Assembly: GCF_900112105.1 (NCBI RefSeq)
Contig: NZ_FOKV01000001.1
Span: 620,001 to 684,000 of the forward strand
Source: Zunongwangia mangrovi
GTDB lineage: Bacteria > Bacteroidota > Bacteroidia > Flavobacteriales > Flavobacteriaceae
DNA length: 64,000 nucleotides
Reading direction: 5' to 3'
The notes beneath the pieces were generated by a model, which did not search any database, was not told where the DNA came from, and was given only the letters and a program-made list of their open reading frames with translations. This document shows, piece after piece, positions 58,112-64,000 of this stretch. A program made the translations under genes and the position numbers. Each line of letters opens with the position of its first letter. Position 1 is the stretch's first letter.

Positions 58112-60507
58112 TGCGTTTTTTAGTCATTTTCTTCTTTATTTTTTTAAGCGGAAACCTATTTTCTCAGCACATCATTGTTCTCGATAAAGCTACCGAAGAG
58201 CCTTTAAGCGATGTCATTATTTTTAATGCTGAAAAGACCAAAACCAGCCTAAGTAATTTTAAAGGACGTGCCGATATATCAAAATTCGATATTTCTGAAG
58301 TACTTTTTTTTCAGCATGTTTCGCATCAATTATTCGAGATTAGAAAATCTGAGATCAAAGACCAGCTCGTTTATCTTCAGGAAGACCAAAATAAGCTGGA
58401 TCAGGTGGTGCTTTCCGTAGCGAAATTTCAGCTTCAGAAAGACGAAATTCCGCAGAAAATTGTAAGTATAGATCGGGGAGATGTTATTCAAAATAGTCCG
58501 CAAACTTCCGCAGATCTTTTAGAAAGTACCGGGCAGGTGTTTGTACAAAAAAGTCAGTTAGGTGGCGGTAGCCCCATGATTCGTGGTTTTGCAACAAATC
58601 GCGTATTAATTTCTGTAGATGGCGTGCGAATGAACACCGCTATTTTTAGAAGCGGAAACCTACAAAATGTGATCAATATAGATCCATTGGCTATCGAAAG
58701 GTCTGAGGTTATTTTAGGTCCCGGCTCTGTTGTTTATGGTAGTGATGCAATTGGCGGCGTAATGAATTTTTATACGCTAAAACCTCGATTTTCGTTTGGT
58801 GCAGAAACTTCTGTAAGCGGTAATTTCTACGGAAGATATTCCTCGGCAAATAACGAGCAAACTTTACATGCCGATGTAAATTTAGGAAGGCGAAATTGGG
58901 CATTTCAGACCTCGGTTTCGTATTCAGATTTTGGTGATCTAAAAATGGGAGAACATGGGCCCGATTCTTATCTAAGACCGGAATATGTGACGCAGGAAAA
59001 TGGTGAAGATGTGGTCGAGCAAAATGAAAGTCCGTTAATTCAAAAACCAACCGGATACACGCAGCTTAGCCTGCTCGAAAAGGTAAAATATATGCCCAAT
59101 GAAACATGGAATTTCAATCTTGGGCTTATTTACAGTGAAACTTCAGACTATCCAAGATACGATCGTTTGTACCGAAGAAGAAATGGGCAGCTGCGGGCAG
59201 CCGAATGGTATTATGGACCGCAGCGATGGTTTTTAGGTGATTTTAAGATCAACAAAAAAGGAAACGGGGAACTTTACGATAAGGCGCAATTTACGCTGGC
59301 TTACCAGTTTTTTGAAGAAAGTCGCCATGATCGCGATTTTGGTTCAGAAATTTTATTTAATACTGAAGAAAATGTAGGCGCTTATTCAGCGAATCTTGAT
59401 TTCGAAAAAGCTTTTGAAGGCAGCAAATTGTTTTACGGACTAGAATATGTGAATAACCAAGTGAATTCTGAAGGTTTTCAGGAAAATATAAACTCGGGAG
59501 CACAGCAGCAAACTACTTCGCGATACCCAGATAATTCCAGTTGGCAGTCTTTGGCGGCGTATGCAACCTATCAATGGCAAATTCAGGAAGATTTAAATTT
59601 CCAGTCGGGTTTGCGATATAATCACATTCTTTTAAATGCGAAATTCGATGAAAATCTATACGATTTTCCGTTTAGCGATGCCGATATCAATACCGGTGCA
59701 TTAACAGCCAGCGCAGGAATTAACTGGAAACAAAACCGGTTTTTACAATGGCGTGTAAATGCATCTACAGCCTTTAGAGCACCAAATATCGACGATGTAG
59801 GGAAAATTTTTGATTCTGAACCAGGATCTGTGGTTGTCCCAAACCCAAATTTAAAACCAGAATATGCATATAATGCTGAAATTGGTGTAAACTGGTCACC
59901 GGCTGAAAATATTCGCTTTGGTTTTGCAGGTTTTTATACCTGGTTAGAAGATGCGATGGTTCGTCGCGATTTTAATTTGAACGGGCAAACAGAGATCGAT
60001 TACCAGGGTGAAGCAAGCAACATTCAGGCTATTCAAAATGCATCGAATGCGAATGTTTATGGATTTGAAGGAAATGTTGAGGTCGATTTTTCAGTCGCTT
60101 TACGTTTTGCTTCAAAAATCGCGATCACTGAAGGCGAAGAAGAATTAGATGATGGCTCTGTAGCGCCTTTGCGACATGCGGCGCCACTTTTTGGAAACAC
60201 TCATTTGATCTGGCATAAAAAGAAAGTAAAACTCGATCTTTTTGCTGAATATAACGGAGAGCTCAGTTATAACGACCTGGCAACTTCAGAGCAGGGGAAA
60301 GCCTATTTGTATGCGATCGATGCAAACGGAAACCCATATTCGCCGTCCTGGTACACTTTAAATTTAACCGGACAGTACGATTTAGATGAAAACTGGTTGC
60401 TTACGGCTTCCGTAGAAAATATTACAGATCAGCGTTACCGTACCTACAGTTCTGGAATTGCCGCTGCAGGCCGAAATTTAATCATTTCAGCACGTTTTAA
60501 ATTTTAG
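58111..60507 (+). CDS. TonB-dependent receptor of the haem/hemoglobin type
   Basis: A 798-residue receptor: signal peptide (1-18), a short CarboxypepD_reg-like domain (20-90), plug (95-220) and barrel ending ARFKF. The plug segment GGGSPMIRGFATNRVLISVDG with GVRMNTAIFRSGNLQNV and GPGSVVYGSDAIGGVMNF is close to the hemoglobin/haem receptor subfamily. The invariant FRAP and NPNL blocks of that group are partly seen (STAFRAPNIDD, VVPNPNLKPE). The ligand remains inferred. It overlaps recO by one base (TAATG), so it is made from the recO transcript. Confidence 0.88.
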   Translation: MRFLVIFFFIFLSGNLFSQHIIVLDKATEEPLSDVIIFNAEKTKTSLSNFKGRADISKFDISEVLFFQHVSHQLFEIRKSEIKDQLVYLQEDQNKLDQVVLSVAKFQLQKDEIPQKIVSIDRGDVIQNSPQTSADLLESTGQVFVQKSQLGGGSPMIRGFATNRVLISVDGVRMNTAIFRSGNLQNVINIDPLAIERSEVILGPGSVVYGSDAIGGVMNFYTLKPRFSFGAETSVSGNFYGRYSSANNEQTLHADVNLGRRNWAFQTSVSYSDFGDLKMGEHGPDSYLRPEYVTQENGEDVVEQNESPLIQKPTGYTQLSLLEKVKYMPNETWNFNLGLIYSETSDYPRYDRLYRRRNGQLRAAEWYYGPQRWFLGDFKINKKGNGELYDKAQFTLAYQFFEESRHDRDFGSEILFNTEENVGAYSANLDFEKAFEGSKLFYGLEYVNNQVNSEGFQENINSGAQQQTTSRYPDNSSWQSLAAYATYQWQIQEDLNFQSGLRYNHILLNAKFDENLYDFPFSDADINTGALTASAGINWKQNRFLQWRVNASTAFRAPNIDDVGKIFDSEPGSVVVPNPNLKPEYAYNAEIGVNWSPAENIRFGFAGFYTWLEDAMVRRDFNLNGQTEIDYQGEASNIQAIQNASNANVYGFEGNVEVDFSVALRFASKIAITEGEEELDDGSVAPLRHAAPLFGNTHLIWHKKKVKLDLFAEYNGELSYNDLATSEQGKAYLYAIDANGNPYSPSWYTLNLTGQYDLDENWLLTASVENITDQRYRTYSSGIAAAGRNLIISARFKF

Positions 60508-60596
60508 GGGATTTATACCCGAAGTTATTCTCAAAGAATTGGCTATATTGAAATGGGGTAAAAATGCTAATGAACGTCCGCAATAAGTCATAGTGA

Positions 60597-60766
60597 GTGT
60601 GGTCACCCTGAACTCGATTCAGGGTCTCATCACAATAGGTTGTTTTTCAATATTACATGAGATTCCGGATCAAGCCCGCCTGCCGGAACTTGCCTGACGG
60701 CAGTCAGGCGGGCAGGTCCGGAATGACGATAAACACGAATTATTAAAAATTACGAATAATCAAAAA
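60597..60766 (+). repeat. CCCTGAA/TCCGGA dyad repeat, copy 2 (longer)
   Basis: Same order as copy 1 at 28897-29037: CCCTGAA/TTCAGGG hairpin, then GATTCCGGATC ... GGTCCGGAATGACG, then an A/T-rich tail. This copy has about 24 extra bases in the loop, with an inner dyad TGCCTGACGGCAGTCAGGC-like. It lies between the TonB receptor and the next gene. Confidence 0.85.
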
Positions 60767-60896
60767 ATGCTTTTGTTCTGTTAACCACTTCAGCGCAATC
60801 AGGCGTTTGTTTGCAAATTAACTTTAATTCAAAGCATCCTGATAGTAATTGGGACGAGCGCATTTAACCTTTATCATCAATTAAACCTTACTTTCC

Positions 60897-61358
60897 ATGA
60901 AAAAACTACTTATTTTAATGATTTTCGTTTTAGGGAATTTTACTTTAAATGCCCAGGTGGCGCGTGTAAAATTGGCTAAGGATACTTCAGAAAAGCCGGT
61001 GATTATCATTAATGATCAGATCATTGCGGGGAGCAGTATATTAAAAAGTATTCCAGAAGAATATATTTCTGAAATGAAGGTTTTTAAAGATAAAACTATC
61101 GGTTCTAAAATGTTATTTGTAGATCAGCAAAACCCGGGAATTGTGACTTTAGAAATTCAGAAGGAGTTTGAAGCCAAGTCGCAATCTGAAATAAATAAAT
61201 TCTTCGGCCTGGATAGTGAAACAGATCTTTATGTAAATGGATATTTAGTTGAAGACAAAGATCTAAGATTATATGCCAGCAGTATTGCTAAGGTTGAAGT
61301 TTTAAAAAAAGATTATTTAAGGCTTAAAACGACGGTATTAAATATTTCGCTAAACTGA
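60897..61358 (+). CDS. Small secreted protein resembling a lone TonB-plug fragment
   Basis: A 153-residue protein with a signal peptide (ends FTLNAQ). PVIIINDQIIAGSSILKSIP followed by ISEMKVFKDKTIG has the rhythm of a SusC-type plug (a named item, then 'positions... yield ... V-L-K'). A second similar block, DLYVNGYLVEDKDLRL then IAKVEVLKKDYL, follows, so two plug-like repeats may be present. No barrel follows. It precedes the GLPGLI genes by 100 bases. Function unknown. Confidence 0.65.
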   Translation: MKKLLILMIFVLGNFTLNAQVARVKLAKDTSEKPVIIINDQIIAGSSILKSIPEEYISEMKVFKDKTIGSKMLFVDQQNPGIVTLEIQKEFEAKSQSEINKFFGLDSETDLYVNGYLVEDKDLRLYASSIAKVEVLKKDYLRLKTTVLNISLN

Positions 61359-61466
61359 TTTTGATAGCATTGAATGAATGCTAATATTAGGGGATTTTTA
61401 CCCTAATTTTAGTGGTTTGCTGAATTTAAATGGTTTATTATGTATTTTAATGCAAATCTCATGTTC

Positions 61467-62222
61467 ATGAAAAGAGTGCTTTTGATTTCTATCATTTTGA
61501 ATTTATGCTTTTGTGCGAATGCTCAAAGTCTAAAAATTACGTATAAAATAGATTACCCTGAAGAGCGTAAAGATCTTTCGAAGATTGAAAATATGATGGT
61601 GCGTAAATACATGAAGAATAGAATTGCCGCTCTTCCTTATGTAGAATTAATTTTGTTGATACAAGGTAAATCTTCAAAGTTCTATACAGAACCTAAAATG
61701 CCTTTCGAAAATAGAGATATGCAAAGTGGCTACAATGCAGCTTTAGTTCTAGCAACCGGTAAAAGGGTATTCTATAAAGAAGATAGCTTAAAATTTATTT
61801 TTAAGGATATTAGTGGTGAAAGTTATAGAATTTTAGCTAACAAAGAGAAGTATAACTCCTGGGAGATCACTAAAGAACATAAAATGATTTTAGGTTATAA
61901 ATGCTTTAAAGCTAAAATAGAGTATAAAACTTACGATAAGTATATGGAGCCGTTATGGGTGCCTGTAGAAGCCTGGTTTACTCCAGAGATTTCTGTTTCT
62001 ACCGGCCCGTTAGATTTTGATGGACTGCCGGGATTAATTTTAGAGGCTACATGGGATAAAAGAATTATTTATTTCGCGACGAAAATAGAAAGCAGAGAAG
62101 ATATTAAGATAGAAATCCCAACGGCAAAAAAAACAATTACCTATCAGGAAAGAGATACAATTACGAAGAAAATCCTTATGGAAATAAAAAGAAGAAGTGA
62201 AATGTATGGAACAGAGTTTTAG
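61467..62222 (+). CDS. GLPGLI family protein, first of four
   Basis: A 251-residue secreted protein of the Bacteroidota GLPGLI family; the motif is DFDGLPGLILEATWD (about 190). The signal peptide ends CFCANAQ; I use the ATG at 61467, though ATGs at 61440 and 61461 precede it. The mature part begins LKITYKIDYPEE. These proteins often sit near TonB receptors and may be surface or periplasmic, but their role is not known. Three more follow in tandem. Confidence 0.88.
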   Translation: MKRVLLISIILNLCFCANAQSLKITYKIDYPEERKDLSKIENMMVRKYMKNRIAALPYVELILLIQGKSSKFYTEPKMPFENRDMQSGYNAALVLATGKRVFYKEDSLKFIFKDISGESYRILANKEKYNSWEITKEHKMILGYKCFKAKIEYKTYDKYMEPLWVPVEAWFTPEISVSTGPLDFDGLPGLILEATWDKRIIYFATKIESREDIKIEIPTAKKTITYQERDTITKKILMEIKRRSEMYGTEF

Positions 62223-62302
62223 TCTATACCGTTAATTCCTTTCTGTTTTAACTAATCGTTTAGTTTTATTTGTTATCTTGGTTGTTCATCTATCAAAAAT
62301 CT

Positions 62303-63046
62303 ATGTTTCGGTCACTATTTTTTATCTTCTTCCTTTTTTGGAACTTTCAAATTTATGCTCAGCTACGATCTGGTGAAATTGAATATGCTATCGAAATCGA
62401 AGAATTGCCAGAAGTAAAGCGAGGCGAAAACAAAGATGTTATACAGAAAATGTATAAAATGAGTAAGGATTATGTGGCACAGATGAAAGCCATATTAAAA
62501 TTTGATAGATCTAAAGCTCTTTTTAAACTGGAAGAGGGAATGGAAATAGATCGAAAACCATATTATCGATTTTCGAAAGCTTTGGTAGGGCTGGATAAGG
62601 TTTATTTAATCGAGGCAGATGCTAATAAACTGGTGATCCAACAAGAGGATTTTATGACGATGCATTTGGTTAAAGATAAAACCAAAGGCGCTGGGGAGTG
62701 GGAGGTTTCTTCAGCATCTAAAATAATCGACGGTTTTAAGGTATTTAAAGCTAGCACAACTGAAGTTACTGAAAATTCTAAAGGAAAATTTGAGCATGAA
62801 GTTATTGCCTGGTTTGCTCCAGAGCTGTCTTTTGGTTACGGGCCTTTTGGATATGGCGGTTTGCCGGGTTTAATTTTAGAATTACAGATCAATAGATCTT
62901 ATCTTCCAATGACCTATAAGTTGAAAAGCATTAAGTTCAGTGATAAAGATTTGGAAATTCAGGCATTAGAAGGTAAAGAGATTTCTCGCGAAGCCTTAGA
63001 CGCTTTGTATAGAGAAGCAGCAGCCAATATGATGAAGTCGGGATGA
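62303..63046 (+). CDS. GLPGLI family protein, second of four
   Basis: A 247-residue paralog with the motif FGYGGLPGLILELQ. The signal peptide starts at the ATG at 62303 (MFRSLFFIFFLFWNFQIYAQ). After it comes LRSGEIEYAIEIEELPE, alike in position to the first gene but diverged. Its stop overlaps the next start by four bases (ATGA). The segment VIAWFAPELSFGYGP matches the family's WF.PE block. Confidence 0.88.
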   Translation: MFRSLFFIFFLFWNFQIYAQLRSGEIEYAIEIEELPEVKRGENKDVIQKMYKMSKDYVAQMKAILKFDRSKALFKLEEGMEIDRKPYYRFSKALVGLDKVYLIEADANKLVIQQEDFMTMHLVKDKTKGAGEWEVSSASKIIDGFKVFKASTTEVTENSKGKFEHEVIAWFAPELSFGYGPFGYGGLPGLILELQINRSYLPMTYKLKSIKFSDKDLEIQALEGKEISREALDALYREAAANMMKSG

Positions 63047-63750
63047 AAAAAGCGTTGATATTTTGTAGCATATTATTCCTTTCGTTGAGTTTCTATGCTC
63101 AAACTGGTACGATTTGTCATTACAAGATCGTAGAATTTAAGGAGTTTGAAATTAAAAAGCCAGATGATGAAGCCCATCGCAACGCCATAAAAAGACTTAA
63201 TCAAGCTAGGAAAGCAACTTTAAAGTTTGATTTCGTCTTAGAGTTTAAGGATTCGGTTTCTTCCTTTCAGCTGGTTGATCGAATGGATAATGATGTCAAC
63301 ATGCCGGGATCTGCAAAGATTGGGCATGCAATGATAGGCAGCGGTGAGTTTTACCAAAACACAAAAAGTGGCGTTTGGCTAAAAACTTCGGAAGCTACCG
63401 GAAAAAAATATACGATTCAGGATTCTATAGATTTCGATTGGATAGTTACCAAAGAGACCAAAATCGTAAACAGATTTACCTGTTTTAGAGCTGAACTTCC
63501 AGAAAATGGAACTATCAAGGAGGTTTGGTTTACGCCACAGATCCCAGCATCTTTCGGGCCGTTGGGTTTTGGTGGTTTGCCGGGTTTAATTGTCGAAGTG
63601 AAAAGAGGAACCTTTGTGCTTTCTTTAGTCGAGATTAGTACAAGCCAACCGGTAAACATTAAAAAACCAGATTTTGGCAAATTAATTTCCGCAGAAAAAT
63701 ATAACAAGATGCTGGATGATATGCGCGGTACCATTTTTAAACAAGATTAA
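63043..63750 (+). CDS. GLPGLI family protein, third of four
   Basis: A 235-residue paralog, motif LGFGGLPGLIVEVK, preceded by EVWFTPQIPASFGP, the same block as in the others. Signal peptide ends LSFYAQ. It overlaps the second gene by four bases and is followed one base later by the fourth, so all are co-transcribed. The tandem run looks like gene duplication with divergence. Confidence 0.88.
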   Translation: MKKALIFCSILFLSLSFYAQTGTICHYKIVEFKEFEIKKPDDEAHRNAIKRLNQARKATLKFDFVLEFKDSVSSFQLVDRMDNDVNMPGSAKIGHAMIGSGEFYQNTKSGVWLKTSEATGKKYTIQDSIDFDWIVTKETKIVNRFTCFRAELPENGTIKEVWFTPQIPASFGPLGFGGLPGLIVEVKRGTFVLSLVEISTSQPVNIKKPDFGKLISAEKYNKMLDDMRGTIFKQD

Positions 63751-63751
63751 G

Positions 63752-64000
63752 ATGAAGTATGTTTTCAGTTTACTTTTTGGATTCAGTCTTTTAACTGGTT
63801 ATGCCCAGGATTCTGGCATAGCTACCTATAAAAAAGAATGGATCAATTTATATTCTGAATCGGCAGCAGGGCAACAGGATAAAATAGCAAATCCGCAGAA
63901 ATATAGACAGTACCGTGAGTTAGAAAAACTTCAGGAAGAACTTACAAAGCAGTTATCTTATAAACTGAAATTCGATAAAGATAGAAGCTTTTTTTATTTG
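63752..64000 (+). CDS. GLPGLI family protein, fourth of four (3' partial)
   Basis: Open from the ATG at 63752 to the window end, 83 codons. The signal peptide (MKYVFSLLFGFSLLTGYAQ) and the start of the mature protein (DSGIATYKKEWINLYSE) follow the pattern of the three previous genes; the GLPGLI motif would lie beyond the window. Assignment rests on position and the N-terminal pattern. Confidence 0.65.
   Translation, partial: MKYVFSLLFGFSLLTGYAQDSGIATYKKEWINLYSESAAGQQDKIANPQKYRQYRELEKLQEELTKQLSYKLKFDKDRSFFYL

Overview
The window is 64 kb of chromosome from a member of the Bacteroidota, almost certainly a flavobacterium (family Flavobacteriaceae). The evidence is a gliding lipoprotein GldH, GLPGLI-family proteins, RicT, several promoters with the Bacteroidota -7 element TAnnTTTG, TonB-dependent receptors with a CarboxypepD_reg-like N-terminus, and low-GC coding sequence. 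No rRNA, CRISPR array, phage or classical insertion sequence is visible, so this is mostly housekeeping chromosome with many small intergenic repeats.

Layout. 1-3.5 kb: tRNA-modification genes (TrhP-type U32 protein, ferredoxin, TrhO) and ricT. 3.5-6.3 kb: gldH and a class A PBP. 6.5-8.3 kb: a 3-oxoacid CoA-transferase operon split by a small four-helix-bundle gene. 8.3-14.7 kb: exonuclease, S41 peptidase, serine hydrolase, DNA alkyl repair, CNNM/CBS membrane protein and unknowns. 14.9-27.3 kb: a haem cluster, with hemA-C-D-E-(two unknowns)-F-(four-helix bundle)-B on the minus strand and AraC regulator-ThuA-hemH-MATE-hemJ on the plus strand. This covers the path from glutamyl-tRNA to protohaem except HemL. 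27.4-38.4 kb: histidine kinase, crotonase, radical SAM protein, Fpg, lipid and redox genes, and a frameshifted lipoprotein. 38.7-46.4 kb: a metal-uptake region with a TonB receptor, DtxR-type regulator, ZIP transporter, FeoA/FeoB and a 50-residue FeoB-associated protein, and a SCO protein. 46.6-64 kb: rseP, a glycerophosphodiesterase, a fructan pair (GH32 and fructokinase), two identical tRNA-Asn genes, NAD salvage (pncB-pncA), gdhA, recO with a haem-type TonB receptor, and a run of four GLPGLI genes cut by the window end.

The most unusual signal is in the spacers. Many hold degenerate arrays that keep a strict 7-bp register (GCTGAAA-like, TTCTAAA-like, ACTGTCC-like words) and often end at, or run into, a stop codon. 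Two four-helix-bundle (S23/Avd-like) genes, one inside the CoA-transferase operon and one inside the haem operon, sit between inverted arrays of this kind. One has 7-bp words and the other 8-bp words. This looks like a repeat-plus-protein cassette and is the best candidate here for an undescribed system. Other spacers carry two copies of a CCCTGAA..TTCAGGG / TCCGGA dyad repeat and a GGGCGTT...AACGC repeat.
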